From Holacanthus passer (Eukaryota > Chordata > Actinopteri > Pomacanthidae): a stretch of DNA of 64,000 nt. The translations under genes were made by a program, and so were the position numbers. The stretch covers positions 12,884,001-12,948,000 of the forward strand of contig JAFREQ010000014.1 in NCBI GenBank assembly GCA_025331565.1, written 5' to 3'. A model generated the notes under the pieces. That model saw nothing but the letters and a program-made list of their open reading frames with translations, did no database searches and was not told the DNA's origin. Positions 46,211 through 59,884 of this stretch are shown here, in pieces (within the stretch, counting starts at the first letter, position 1; the number at the start of each line of letters is the position of its first letter).

Positions 46211-49200
46211 AAACCGACTAGAAGGCGAGTCCTGTTCCCCACAGCTTTCAGGAAGCCTCTCCCTGCAGATTCAGATAAAAGCAATAACTAATGCTATAGG
46301 AGTGTTTATCTCTTTGGATATATGACCATACCAAATATATGGTAACATATGGTCACAGTGCTACAGTGTGCCTTCACATGTGCAGTCCGTTAAGGAGTCA
46401 TCAACAGTATTACAATAGAGAATTACTGACACTTGTGATAAAAAATAATGTTACAGTTAATAATCTTTATGAGCCAGAAAAATTGTAAACCTTAATGTGT
46501 GCTTTTGTTAAATGTTGTTGTCTTAATTTTCATTTACTTAATACAACAAAGAAATTAAATGTTCTGTGGGTTTTTGGCAGTCAACTATGCCTAAACACCT
46601 TTTTTCACCCCCGCCATATATTGCATATCAGTAACCTATGTCCATTAAGTATATGTGTGTTATGATGAGTGGGCTGTCAGAGAGTCTATATTCCTGTATC
46701 CACCTTACGTCTCTGCATCCTCAGAAGTGGTAGCAAATAATCGAGTGGCAGCAGCGGGAAGCGTTCATGCTGCGCATTCATTTCCTATTTTAGCAAGTAA
46801 ACATTTAATGTGTTTAAATGTATCACAGCTTTATTTATGCATAGAATCTGCTGTTAAGTCTGAATTATACATTAGCCAATGAATAATGCATCAGTGCCAT
46901 TCCTTAATGATTACTTGCCAGGCAGCGAATGGTAATATTTGCTGATAAATGTACCCATTGATCTTGCTTATGTTTAACCAGGCTTGGAGAGATGATGTTT
47001 GCTCCATTTTGTGTTTAGGGAGGTTTTTTTTGTCAAGGATGTAATCAAAAGCAAGCTAATTGTGTGTTGTTGTTTTTTTTAAAGAAGACGTCTTTTAAAA
47101 ATGACAAGTGAGCCCTGAGGATTTAAAGCAAAATGGATGCAATCTGAATTCTCTGAGCACATACTGCTCGTCGTTCTCAGTTCTCGTACATGTCAGTAAG
47201 GTTCATGTGTTTGCAGTTATTTATCCTTAGACCTCGACACATCAACTTCCAATTACAGTTTTGTCTTTGTTGGTGTGCAGCCATTACACGACAGAGTATT
47301 TTTGTTTGTTTGAAACACAGAGTCTAGACGATGTCTGCTGAGTTTGTCATTTAGCCCTTACTTGCTAAAGGTTCTCTTTTGATACGGCGTCTTTATTGGC
47401 ACTGGTCTTACGAGCCACACCGAGCCAGATTATTGGCACATTACCCATATAACGCAGCAAGTCTAGCAATGCCTAAGCCTCGAAGCACAGCCCGTTACTG
47501 TGCAGATGTATTGCTTGTCCACACAATGAGAAAATATTGACTTGTTGTCACTCACTCATTTGATTAGTTGTGCGGGTGATTCTGCTTTTCATTTGTCACC
47601 CTGGCAACATAAATGGGAAAACACAGCAACAGCCTCTTTGTATCCAGTAATGAAGCACTGGAGCATTGCAGACATCTCACATCTGGAAAACCTCTCTCTA
47701 AGCAGGAATGAATGTCTTTATCACTCCTGGTGTATCATTGGCACTTGTCAGCTCAGCTAGTATCCACAAAAAGCCAACATTTGACAGCTTTTCTCACTGC
47801 AGAATGTGCAGCTGCGTGGGCGTGATGGACTCCAACAATTCCACTTTGATTTTTACAGCTTAGTTGAGTGAGATTTAGCCACATATTTACAGTGTCTGCG
47901 ATTTACTCTATTTTCTTTTGTCTGTAAGAAGAGCGGCTTAAAGCAGTCTGCCGCTTCTTCTGCTGCTGCTGCGTGTAAGCCAGGCCATAACGAGAGCACC
48001 TTACATTTAACCCAACAGGATTCATCAGCGCGTTGTTCTTCCAAAAATAATGAGGTAGACGGGAAGGGCTGCCCCAGGCTGCATGTAGGGAGATGATCTC
48101 TCTGAACCGGCAAATCATTCCTGTTTTTTATGCTAAAAAGACAGGCTAATGACTATTCTTGATGTGTGTCAGTGCTTTAAGTTAACTAGCTTTAATTCAC
48201 AGAAAGATCTAATGGGCTTGATTGTCGAGCGGAGTCGAGGCAGTCGGTGAGAGGCTTGTGCTCGGGTAAGGGGGTGGGGATGTAATTGTTTTAGCTGGCG
48301 GTGATTCTCTCTGGAAGGGATGACTGCACAATCCAGATATGTAAACCGGGAGAAACTGAAAGGCAATATGCTGATACCTTGTCTGTTTCCTCTTGATCAA
48401 GCTAGCTTTTGAAATAAAATCTCTAGGCTCTGCCCGAACACTCTTCGGATTCGGCTTGGCAGTAACGGTTGCTTTACAAACCTGTGTCTGCTCAACTAAG
48501 CATTTCAAACATGTAAATCATATGTGGAAAATGGAGTTCTTGAGGAAATCATTAACTGTGACGCTGCACCATAAAACAAAGAGAGGGAGAATTAAAGACA
48601 ACAGATGCTCAAAGGGTTTCAGTCTGCTTATTGGAGCGTGACACTTATTTAGTGCAGCAGAGAATCTCCATGCGTTATTGGTAGACAATGATGCCGTGTC
48701 TTGCCAATGCCCTGCCAGTCATCTGCTCTCCAGAGGCATTTGCAATATCCCTTTAATGTTTTTGCATTCATCCAAACCTCACATTTCTTTGTTTGCTCGA
48801 GCCTGGTGTCATTTCTGCACGCTCGGAATCAGGTTGCTTGTTTGCCCGCACAAGACAGACAGCTTGTAATGTTTATCAGGCTATAGCGGAGTAGACTTCC
48901 ACCTCTTATGTTTCATAAATAACAAAGCTGCTCAGCGCCGCACCAGTAAAAGAGCGAGGGTGCCGTGATAAAGTGAGCCGACTCCATTGGTCTGATAAAG
49001 ATCAACTTCAGGCCCTCCAGGAAGCAGTCCAGTTTGCAAACACACGGTTTTTGGGGTTAGCGTTTGAGTCAGCGTCGGGGCAAGGCTGGACATCTGTCTC
49101 CTAGTGATCTATAACGCCCACAATCCCTCCCACAGACTGTCAGCTTTGGCACTCAAGCAGTACACCGGTTGCTGTAGTACACCCAGCCACCCACAACAGT

Positions 49201-52200
49201 GGCTTATCTCGCTAGCATAACAAACAGCGGGCAAACAAAGAGGATAGAAAGCAATGGGACACACGCTAACAGAGAACCTTAAGAGCACCGTGCCATCATA
49301 ACTCCACTTCAGAATGGAGGCCTTTGTTCTGAGGATTGTTGGAGAGGACATCATAGCAAGGTAGCAGCACATCTTTTCATCCTCAAACACACTCACTCCC
49401 ACTCATTCAGTCTGCTGTCGGTGAAGGAGATCCTCTGCCTGATAGGGCTTCAGAGAAAGGTATTCCTCTGGGACTGTTGTTGAGGGATTTCTACAGTTCT
49501 GCCATGCGCTGATTAAAGGAACACTTGTAGATAATCCTTTTAAAAAAATAGGTCTTTGTTGTGGCGGTGGTGGAGTGAGGTGTGCGGTGCAAGGGGCAGA
49601 ATAAGCCCCCAGATTTGGATTTTTAAATGGTTATCACCTTGGTATGATCGGCAACTCTGTTAAGATAAATATTTAATGACAGGGCGGCTGAAATAGAGCT
49701 GTTACTGACTGCTGGTGAGAAATGGAGCTTCTATTTAGGGCCCATACTGTTCCATAAAGTCATGGCATTGGTAGACAGCCCAAGGTTATTAGTGTGGTAT
49801 GAGACTAGTGTGTGTTTGTGGTGTGTCTGTGGCTTGCTGAAGAGTTCTCACTCTTTTCTTGCTGCAGTGATATGAAGGAGAGAAATGCACTCAGTCTGTT
49901 ATTGAGCATTCACTCATGAATCCTTGATGGATTACGCGTGTGTGTATGTGTGCGAGAAAGAGCGATGTTGTGGCAGCACTATACTTAATGTACGACAGCG
50001 ATACTATTCAGGCGCACTTCACTTGAACTATTTCCACAAGCGAAACAGCTGTATGTTTTGCCCTTTACTACCTTAGTTTTGCTCTGTTTCATTTCACATG
50101 CTCCCTGCCCTCTGGGTTCTTGTTTGATGTCATTCATGTCATGCAAAATTGATTGCGAAGGCTTGCATCAATGCCTGCTGCAATGAAGTTATCACAGTGC
50201 AAAGACAGATTTCCCTGCATTGATTCTCTTAACCTCAACACTTTCACACTCAAGTGAATAGAACCTTTAAATTGATATCAGCCTTGCTTTTAGATGTTCT
50301 TGCTGAGGATTATGAAGCAACGCCTGTATTAGGACTTGAATGTTACAACACAGCTCATTTAAACACTGATCTAGGCAAAGCTTGATTCATCCTGTTTACT
50401 CATTACAGGATGGCTATGGCGAAAGCAATTACTTTCGTCTTTCAAGTACCTTGCTTTTGGTCACACTGCGGCTCTTATTCATTTCACTGGAGCTCCCAAG
50501 GCCCCGTGGCTTCCAATCAGTCCGTTGAGTGGCGTGCGCTAACGCCTTGCCTCTTTGTGTAGGAAATAGGTGGGTAAACACAGCAGAGTCCTTGAAGCAC
50601 TTCCCATCCCTGCTATTGGATTACCAACTGCCTTTCCGGGTCTCATCTGCTCAGATGAGTGCCAAGATCAATGGAGCTCTTAGTGCAAAGCTAATTCGAT
50701 CAGGACTGGCTTTGCTACTGCTGATCAGAGATTTTTTTTTTTTTTTACGTGAAACAAAAACTTAATCAAGTCAAGCCCATGTCCAATAGCCTGTATTTTC
50801 AGCCGCTCCGACTCCCATAGACATCATTTAGGAGGCATTTCATATTCATTATTGAATTGTTGGGTTGGCCTGCTGAGAAGAGGTGTGGAGATGGAAGTAG
50901 GGAACTGCTGCGTAAAGTGATCTGGCCAGTTTTTGCTGAGTGTAGCAGGAAAGCTGCCTTTTCTCCAGCAGAGCAACTGGCATCATAAATAAGCTAAGAG
51001 CATGTTTTTAGAGGGATGAGGTGTCTACAGCTTTGACGGTGAGCCGAGAGAAAGGGTTGAAGGGCATATTGACCCTCTTGTTCTGGAAAGCGAAAAGCAG
51101 ACTCTTCAGTGCCCCTTGTTCCCCCATTAATTATTGTTTGATGCTAATAAAGGAGGGGGGGATGGGGCATGTTATGAAACATAATTATTCATTGCAGCAT
51201 TTCCCCTCGACGAGCCTTGTTCCCCCTCCCCTTGTGCTTAGCGAGGAAGCTGCCAGGGCTGTCAGTTGAGTACAGCAGGCAAAGATGTCCCCTCAGCCTT
51301 TTAAGGAGGGGACAGGAGGGAGCAGGGTGAAGGGCGCCATTTGCCCGAGTGATATATGAGGAGAGACAGCAATATATGTAAGGAGCTGCTGAAAGACAGA
51401 TAGAAGGTTAAGGCACATTACACTCCAGCCATTTATTGGCTAAGCACATAGTCTGACCTGGACTGCAAATACAGTTGCTCAGCAGCAGCAGCAGCAGCTT
51501 TTTTTTTTCTTTATATATGTATGTGTGTGCCCCTATGTGTGTGTCAATGGCCTATACATTTTAGATTGACACATGTGTATACACATAGATGAATGCTGCA
51601 CTGTAGTGAATATGCTCTCAGTGGCTTTTTATAAGCTTGCAGATGCAGTGGGAAGCTATTTTAACAAGGCTGTAGCTCCACAAACCTGTCCTCCTAGATT
51701 TCTGCTAAGCAACTATGATGGCAGAAGCACTAGAGGCTGATTTCCTATGCATGAGCACAGCATATGGCGTGCTTAAACACAATGCAAGCATGGGATTAGT
51801 TAACAATTGTGTCTCATAATATTGTGGTAATTGTGTGCGGTAGAAACGGTTACTCCAACACTATATATAGAATATATTATTTGTCGTCCTGATGTTACTT
51901 TGCTTAATATTAAGAAAACAAAGGTTAAGGTAATGCTCTATATGTGTTAAAAGAGTGTGTTAATGACAAAGGCAGGGCTAAGTAGTATTTTCATCGTCAT
52001 TAATAGCCCAGTGACGAGAGGAGAAGTCGGTGAGACTGCCATGGTTTAAAGCCTAACATTAACATTCCAAGAATATCTGAGGCTTATTCACAGCAACTCA
52101 GCCGCACAGCCATCTGCGTTCACCTTTGGTTTAAAAAAGACAACAGGCCTTTAGTCAGCCTGAGCTGTGTTGTGTCAGGCGGTATTTTTAATGTGCCATT

Positions 52201-52591
52201 GTTGTTGCACAGTGAAGGATGCATTGTGTAATCCAATATATTGCAGTTGTTAGGTGTTTGGAAAGATGAAAAATATGCAGCTTGTGTTTGCTGGAGGCAT
52301 AGCGCACTATCAGTCAGGGATCAAGTCTCCATTTCACACATGAACGGGCACAGTTAATCTGTGGATCACTACTGTACACTGCGTAATATCCAGCCTCTGC
52401 TCTCATATTTTCCCAAAAGCCCATTGTTCTAGGCTCCTGCTGCTAATGTTTTTGGAGGTTTTGAATACTTACCTTTTGTAGCTGATGTGTATTTTTTTTT
52501 AGCTTTGGAATTAAGCGTTCACTTCTGGTCCAGGTAGTAAACCATGCAGATCAGACTCTTTAAAATTAATAATGTGTATTTGTAGCCTACC
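46211..52591 (+). other. rere: presumed rere intron
   Basis: Unique sequence apart from an (AGC)n run at about 51481-51498 and a T-run at about 50732. No exon, RNA or transposon recognised. Confidence 0.5.
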
Positions 52592-52652
52592 TCTGTGTCT
52601 GTGTGTCTGTGTGTGTGTGTGTGTGTGTGGTGTGTGTGTGTGTGTGTGTGTG
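52592..52652. repeat. imperfect (TG)n microsatellite
   Basis: TG units with CTGTGTC and GGTG interruptions. Confidence 0.9.
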
Positions 52653-55600
52653 GCCGGCGTGTGTGTTTGTGGCAGGGTCCACTAAAATGCCACTGCTGTA
52701 AGAGGCCCAGTCCCAGCCACTGCATGTTTTATGAGCTGTCCTCAGAGGATATGGGAGCTCTGTGCCTCAGATCCTGCTTGTTCCAGCAGTGTTTTCATCA
52801 CTCCTGGCCACTTCCCCCAAGCTTTTTTTTCTCTTTTTTTATTTTTGTTTGGGGATGAGGTAGAGGAATCCAGAATCAACACAGCCCTGTCTGTGGCTAT
52901 AGTTTAAAAAGCGTGCCTAGCTGCACGGAGGCCTCACAGAGTCATGACTCATATTATTCTCCTCATGCGCACTGCAGAGGGTGCTTTCCCCTCTGCCAAG
53001 GATCACTGGCCTGCACGACTGAGATGGTGGATGACAAGGCTGAACGCTACGCTGAATATTCCACTCCCCTAGTCACCTCCCCCGCTGACTGCTTTCTAAA
53101 GCCGTCCTTTTCCTTGAACAAACACGTCTCCGGCTGGAGAACGTTCACTGACGGTGTCTGTTTGCAGTGCTCACACATTGACTCGTGAGTTATAGCTCTG
53201 ATGGCGAGAATGCTGAAATTAGCATTGAGGGTAATAAAAAAAAAGAAGCGAGGATGCTGTGCATAGAAGAGGGATTCTTTGTTTTGTTTATTTTGTAACG
53301 GCGGTCGTGATGGTTGGTTGCACGGCGGTTGGTGGTTAGAGGAGAAGCGTTTGCATATGAAATAATAGCCCTTCCTAATTAGAGGTAATACCATCCTGCG
53401 GTATCGTAGAGGTGGAGGTGTTTTTTGGCTCAAATCATTATAAGACGTTGAATGGAGGGATTGCCCCCTCCCCTCCCCGACCATCTGCTCGAGAACGGAG
53501 CGGAGTTTGCCACCACATAGCTAAATAATTTAGGCGGAAAAATGGTCTTGTGTACTGACCTAATGGCTTTGTTTTTTGGGAGCCGTTCTTGAAGACATCC
53601 TTCAGTGCCCGTGCTGGCCTGTGCTGTCAATCTCAAACCTCAGAGCTGTCTTAACTGTCACTCTAATCTATTTATGTTAGTTTTTCCTCTGTGTTGGCAC
53701 GTCGCTCTGTGTGACACGGTGATTAGAGTAGCTGGAGGATGTAGGGCAGCTGTATGAATACATTTCCTCGTCTCCCACACTCATTTAGACCACCAGTTGG
53801 AGTTGAACTGACGGAGAGGATCGTTAAGCTGATAGGCAGATCTGCAAGGACGAGTGGGGATATTTGATTGCAGAATATCAGTGGAAGTGGTGCATGATTG
53901 AGTGCTCAAATATTAAAATCTCAAGAGTCCTTTCATTCTAACAGAAGACAAAATCACTGTTGGGTTTTTTTTTCTTTCCCCAGTAAATCTCTTTTTACTA
54001 TATACATCTGATTGAGAAAATGCCATGTAACTCATTTCCTCCTCCCCTTGCAAGAGCCCTGTTTCATTTTATAGAGATAAATGTTTGAAGATGCATATAT
54101 GATACAGATTTTTTTAGTACAAATCAGGCTTGAATGTGTCCCCAGTGCATTTTTATACCTCTCCTGACCCCAGCTTTACCATTGGGTACATTTCCATTAC
54201 AACAGCATAATTCACCAAAAAATTGAATTGTCAGTGCCTCTCCAGAGGTGAAAGACACTAGAAATCCTTTTGAATCAGGCATTTTATTCACACTGCAAAA
54301 AAAAAAAAAAAGTGGCCCACAGATTTAGAGGGAAACTCAATTAAGAGCCACATTCATGATAGCGCTGTCTGCTGCCGCGTAACTCACATTCTCCTGCCTC
54401 TCTTATCAATGACACATTGGGAAAGGTCCTTTTACTGGACTGCTCACGATTACATTTCTCAAGAGGGCCTCATTTAGAGGAAAGGGGAAGGGTGACAATG
54501 GACAACCCTGGCATTTTCCCTCAGGAGCCGTGTCTAAACACGATGCCTCGCGAAGCAGTCAGAGCCGCTGAAAATGGCCTTCAGCTTCGCTCCAGCCAGA
54601 CGTACGTGGCAGACTGAGAGGTACTGTGTCTTGAAGTAGCTGGTATTAGGCTGCAAAATGAAGTCCTGCTCACAGACCCTGTAGATAATGGACATCTTGG
54701 GTCGTGGAGCGGCCCCCTCAGGGCCATTCGAAGCGCTCGCGGAGAGCGCACAAACAGGGACTAGAGTAGGATTTAGCCTTCTTTTAGAGATGGAGTAGAG
54801 GCTTAGACCCTGTGGAGCACGCAGTCTGATCCTCGTGTCTGTGGCTGAAAGTACCCGTCGCCTGCTGGACAGAGAATATGTTTGACTTAGTGTGTATCGG
54901 TTTATATTACAAAAAGAAAGTAATGGATGCTATTGTTGGCCCGTGGAGATTTTGTAAATTGTCTTAATGGCTTTAGACAGTGATAGTTTATTGTTGCACA
55001 CGGTGTCATTGTGCATGAGAGTCTGTTCTTGAGCAGCAGTGCTTTGCCTTTTTACCACGGGAGTCTCTAGGCAGGTTTAAATGTTGATGTTGGAAAGCCC
55101 CAAGCTATCTTCTCTCGAGCACGGCTTTTACCTACTAAACTAACCCCGGATGCAGGCTAAAAATAGAGCCTTTGTGAGCACGGCTTTAGCAGAGGGAAAA
55201 AAAAGATGTGGTTACTCATCAGTGAATTGAAAAACAAGTGGAGCAGACAAGTGTCTTTGCCCTGCCAATGTGAACTAAAACAGAGAGGGCCTCGGAGAAT
55301 AAAGCAAGCCATGATTGCACCAGGTAAGACAAAACAGGCAGGGTGCAGAGACCACAGAGAATCCCTTATGAAGTGGCCTATTCCTTGCCTCCAGCTGAGC
55401 CTTTCATTGTGCTGTTGTTTCTAGGGGGCTTGGATGGCAGCTTAGATTAGACGGCACTGAGTAATGGATTGGAGCTGACGAAAACCTGCTGCAGCTCAAC
55501 ATCACCACAGCTAGGATCCGTGCACTGCTGAGGATCTGGCTGGTTTATTCGGATCAATTTGAGTTGCCCTCATTGTTAATAACCCTGTGTATATTCATGC

Positions 55601-57510
55601 TAACATTGTTCTCCTCTAATCTGTATTCATGCGAGTATTTCATTCAATCCCTTTGCAAAGCCAGCCCTAAATCCTTGCCAATCACATTTTGCTACTTCAT
55701 AATTCTCCAATTGAATATGCTATGAATGACTTTTCAGTCTCGCTCCCAAAACTGAGTGGATCACTGCGCTGTATATATTGTTGTTAGATTCTATTTTGCA
55801 TTTAAATGTAGAAATTCCTAGTTTCTCTATTTCTTCTATAAAGTGCTGTGCGGATAAATAAATGTCCAGTTTTTTGCACATTTATGATCCAAAATAATCA
55901 ATTACTAAAATTTGGCAGGATTAGAAGGAAACCCTACAGCTGTATAGGTACTCAAGTGAAGCATGATAATTTGGATGTTTATCCTTAGACAGGTTTTGAT
56001 TAAAACTACAGAGATGAGCATGGATTTGGGTAAATGTGGGAGTGATTGGAATGAATAAAACATGGCTTTTTAAAAGGCTGTTCGGTAGAGAGTGAGAGAG
56101 AGAGAACGAAAAAAAGCTGTGTTTAGTAACAGGAACCTGCTGTGTGGCCATTGTGGGGGATGATGTGTTAATCGAGCCACAAACTGTGTGGTTTTTCAGG
56201 CCAGAGGTCTCATTTAAACAGGCACGGAAAAGAGAAATGTATTTGAGCGGGGCCCCGCTGGCTGCTAGCCCTTGACTCCATTGCAGTAATGTAAATGGTG
56301 GATTAGGTGACGTTGGCTGGGACCCCCTCAGCCCCTCTCCAGCCACTGCCCCCTCCTTCTCTTTTCCATTAAGACAGCTGGTATCTTTCAAAGGGTCCTG
56401 GCCCAGTGATTGATGTGTAATAGCTCCAAGCCTCACCTGCCCCCTCACAGTGTTATTCATCGGCCAGGCAGCCAGCGCTGCTTTCTACTAAGCACTTTGT
56501 TTCCCGGGTAGTGGGTGGGGAGCCTTCTCCCTTGCTTTCTCTCTCTGTCTCACTTTCTCTTTATCACTCTCTTCCCTGTCAGCCATCAGTGCATTATGAC
56601 TTTTTTGCCACAGTGTTAACGATTTCACTCTGACTCCTTTTCACTCACTGGATTTATTCAACTTGAAATTGGTCTTTTATCTGCATCAAACTACAGCTAC
56701 TGATGGGCAACAAATTAACCATAGACACTTGAACATGTTGTTAATTGACTATTAAAAGTTTTAACACAATTAAACATAAATAAGTCCATGTCTGTATGAA
56801 GATTTTTTTATTTTTGCTCTGAGGGTTGAAACATACAATTATGTTAACATGAGCACGGTAATTAGAGATACAAAATGTGGAATGAGGCAGTTGTGTAAAG
56901 TGTATCCAGATGCATACTAATAGTACCTAGATAGTAAAGATACTTATAGAGGCTTATAGCAGCCCACGACATGAAAGGAGAATGGGCCAGCCCTCCATTT
57001 GCAACAGTTCAGGGTCCTCGTTGGTTTCAGTGCAAGAGGCTTATGTTACTGATTAGAGGAGAGAAGAGGTGCTTAGCTCACACACAGATCGTGGCGAGTC
57101 CCAGGATTAAAGCTGCGCTATCAAATGGTACCTTCATCAATGTTTTCATGTTTCTCACACCTCCAAGACATGCTGCTGGATATGGACACAGGCGGGGGCA
57201 CAGTATGTGTTTTGGCACACCAACGGGGAGTGTGTCTCCTTTGCACGCACATGCGCATTGGAGCTCTCCTGAGCCCGTGCGTCCCGTGTGTGTGCACTAA
57301 TGTGTTCTTGTGTGTATATGCTGGCAGCCCAGTGGTCGCCGTGGTAACTCATCATTAGGTGATTAATGGGGCTGTGACGAGGCTGCGGTTTAATCAGGCC
57401 CGGTGTTTGTGTTGAAGCCGACGACAAGAGCAGCTGCCCTGTCAGTTGGTGTCTGCTCACGAGATGACAGCACCCGCTGCTGAGGAGCGCCGTTGTCAAA
57501 CGTGCTTCAT
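52653..57510 (+). other. rere: presumed rere intron
   Basis: Long T/A runs at 53221-53250 and 54297-54311. The 179-residue minus-strand ORF at 55921-56460 shows no recognisable domain and is taken as chance. No gene called. Confidence 0.5.
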
Positions 57511-57566
57511 TGTGTGTGTGTGTGTGTGTGAGAGTGTGTGAGTGTGTGTGTGTATGTGTGTCTGTC
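57511..57566. repeat. imperfect (TG)n microsatellite
   Basis: TG units with GAGAG and TATG interruptions. Confidence 0.9.
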
Positions 57567-57703
57567 TCTTTGCCTGCCAAAAACCTTTCCACCTTCCTCT
57601 TTCCTTCTATTCTTCACCTCACATTTTTTCTAGCTCTCTCAATAAACCCATGTGCACTTGTAGACGTGCTGTATAATTTTCACTGGAGGCTGGGTCTGCT
57701 TTA

Positions 57704-58198
57704 TGCTGAGTTCACACTACAGAATTGTAGCCCTGATTTTCTACTCGCCGACAGCTTTTGGAGCCCCCAGATCAGGGGCAAATGGGCGCCCACAAATCGT
57801 CGCTAGATTGATGTGTGTGAACTGTTCAATAACGGCCAAAAGATATCAAGCAGGCTAAATGGTTGGTCGCGTTGGTGACAGGTCTGGGAGCCATGCAACG
57901 AACTACAGCCAACGAGAGTAGACATGGACTGGAGGAGGGGTCGAGTCGAGAAAGAGAAATGGAAGCGCAAATCCTTTCCCCTGTGTCACTTCTCGCTTGT
58001 GTTTTGCGACAAAACATAGTTTTGACACCAGACAGGCTCGTCTGGGATCTTGTCATGTGTTACCCTGGGTCGCTGATCAGTCACGTATTGTGCAAACCAC
58101 AGTGACTTCAAGATTGTCAATTACAGGACAGAAAGTTGTGCGGTCTGAACAGTACAGCAGTGTGACTATGTTGAAAGTCACGCAGTGTAACCAAGACA
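57704..58198 (+). mobile_element. non-autonomous PIF/Harbinger-like DNA transposon, about 495 bp
   Basis: Its left end TGCTGAGTTCACACTACA and right end CACGCAGTGTAACCAAGACA are imperfect inverted repeats sharing a GTTCACAC/GTTACACTG core. The element is flanked by TTA on both sides (57701-57703 and 58199-58201), the 3-bp target duplication expected of PIF/Harbinger elements. The interior (AAATGGGCGCCCACAAATCG, GTTTTGCGACAAAACATAGT, TTGTGCGGTCTGAAC) matches a repeat I recognise as widespread in teleosts. It has no transposase. Confidence 0.65.
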
Positions 58199-59373
58199 TT
58201 ACCTTAGTCTATACCCCTTCTTCCTTTTTTGTTCTCCCTCTCCCACTCTGCTATCACAACCATGATAACGTGGGTGCTGATTGCCTGATCTGATCCCTCT
58301 GGGGGCTGGAATAACTATTTCTAGTTAATTTGTTGCTGGTGGGGGTGGAGGGGCCAAACACTGGCAGTAAATGAGAAGCCTTGTGTAGGGCAGTGTAGTG
58401 CAGACAGCGTGCCTGCTTCAGCTTTGCCCACTTCACTGTTTAGGGAGGATTTCATTATGGCATGAGAGAGTGGCAGCCGAGTTCTTTTTGAGTGAGCGAT
58501 GATAGCTGAAAATGGCAGTGGACTGGGCATGGCAAATGACTGGCTCAGCCTCTCTCCTCTCCCTTTCCTTTCCTTACCCAGTGGATTGCTATGTTCTTCC
58601 CTCCAGAGCTGTCACTTCACATTAACACAGTACCGACTGTCAGCCAGGGCAGAGGGTTGGGCTGGGGTGCAGTCCAGTTAAGTGAGAGTACACACACGGA
58701 CACGCACACACTACACACATAACCACACACAGATGAGTAAAATTGAGCCTGGTGTCATCACAGATGGTCTGCGGAGAAGTTAGCCAGTTAACTCTGTCAT
58801 TGAGCTTCATGCTGTGTCTCTCCAGTGGCATTGCAAAAGACAAGCAGCGTCTTGTGCCGAAAAAGCCCCTCGACACATTATCTCTGAGGAATTCTACTGG
58901 CTGCTTGCCTCATCCTCAATGCAGCACTACCTTTTTTATGCTTATTCAGTTACCACTTCCCTTTAGCTTATTGTGTTACAAATAGTGTACATGATGCCCT
59001 TGTCTTTCTATGTTTCTCACTCTCTTTTTCTTCATTCTTTTATCCTTTAATAACTCTGTTTTACTGCCTCTCTGAAAGAATGGCAATATGTTTGAGCAGG
59101 AAGTTAGAAGGTTATGTGCTTTGATAAAGCTACTCAGCGCTCTCCAGAGTATACATGGTTGTGGAGGGGAGTGCCAACGATTACCGTGATTTTGAGAAGA
59201 GTCTGCTCAGCTGCCTGATCTCTAGGAATTAATCTTGTATTTCTCACCCACAAAATATCTCCTCCAGCACAAAACAACCCCTTTGTACTTAGAAAATGTT
59301 GCCTCTGCTCGATAAGGATGATGGTTATTGACATTGGGTTATGCTAATTGTCCTTCTTCTCTCTTGTCCACAG
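58199..59373 (+). other. rere: rere intron immediately before the first coding exon
   Basis: Ordinary intron, ending in the pyrimidine-rich CTTCTTCTCTCTTGTCCACAG acceptor region at 59353-59373. Confidence 0.7.
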
Positions 59374-59517
59374 CTTTTCTGAAACACTGGGGTTGTTGGT
59401 GTGGCCAAATTTTCCCTGGATTTGACTGGTAAATTCAGAAGACTGAAGCCCAGGCTCACAGTCTACCTTTCACGGAGGCCCAGCCGTGAGAGGACTGAGG
59501 AAGGCACGTGGCGGATC
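59374..59517 (+). other. rere: rere 5' UTR portion of the first coding exon
   Basis: Starts after acceptor CCACAG. The frame of the downstream ATG has a TGA at 59380-59382, and no other ATG occurs between it and 59518, so translation most likely begins at 59518. Confidence 0.85.
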
Positions 59518-59884
59518 ATGACGGCCGACAAAGAGAAGGAGAGGGAGAAAGAGCGGGACAGAGACAGAGACAGGGACCGGGACAAGAGAGAGGCCGGTAA
59601 GTCCCGGCGACAGGACGGGGACAGGGGCGACCGTGAGAGTGAGAGCTCCAGGCCCCGGCGCAGCTGTACACTGGAGGGCGGGGCCAAGAACTATGCAGAG
59701 AGCGAGCACAGCGATGATGAGGACAACGACAATGGCAGCACAGGTGGAGGCAGCGGCACGGCCGAGGAGGCCGGCAAAAAGGGCAAGAAGAAGACGCCGA
59801 AGAAGAAGTCACGCTATGAGCGCACAGAGAATGGAGAAATCACGTCCTTCATCACAGAAGACGATGTTGTTTACAGACCCGGAG
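59518..59884 (+). CDS. rere: Rere / atrophin-like protein, first coding exon (residues 1-122)
   Basis: RERE is a nuclear co-repressor that works with histone deacetylases and retinoic-acid signalling. Its usual architecture is BAH, ELM2, SANT and GATA-type finger domains followed by the atrophin region. This exon gives the N-terminus: MTADKEKEREKERDRDRDR (charged repeat), then SRPRRSCTLEGGAKNYAES with EHSDDEDNDN (acidic), a Gly/Ser spacer, a basic KKGKKKTPKKKSRYER stretch that could act as a nuclear localisation signal, and ITEDDVVYRPG, the lead-in to the BAH domain. It ends one base into a codon at donor GTAAGC (59885), which fits the known continuation with Asp. The ATG at 59518 is the first in the exon. 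Only this exon is in the window. The teleost copy (rerea or rereb) cannot be decided here. Confidence 0.93.

Noticed and set aside
53047..53484. 145-residue minus-strand ORF
   Set aside because: Composition follows local low complexity (F-run from an A-run); no family resemblance.
55921..56460. 179-residue ORF on the minus strand
   Set aside because: No recognisable domain, low-complexity serine/proline stretches, no splice or promoter context; treated as chance.
57155..57592. 145-residue minus-strand ORF with THTHTH stretch
   Set aside because: Generated by the (TG)n microsatellite at 57511-57566.
59401..59517. Possible N-terminal extension of Rere starting at a GTG (59401)
   Set aside because: No ATG in the extension, TGA at 59380 just upstream in frame, and the known family start MTADK begins at 59518.
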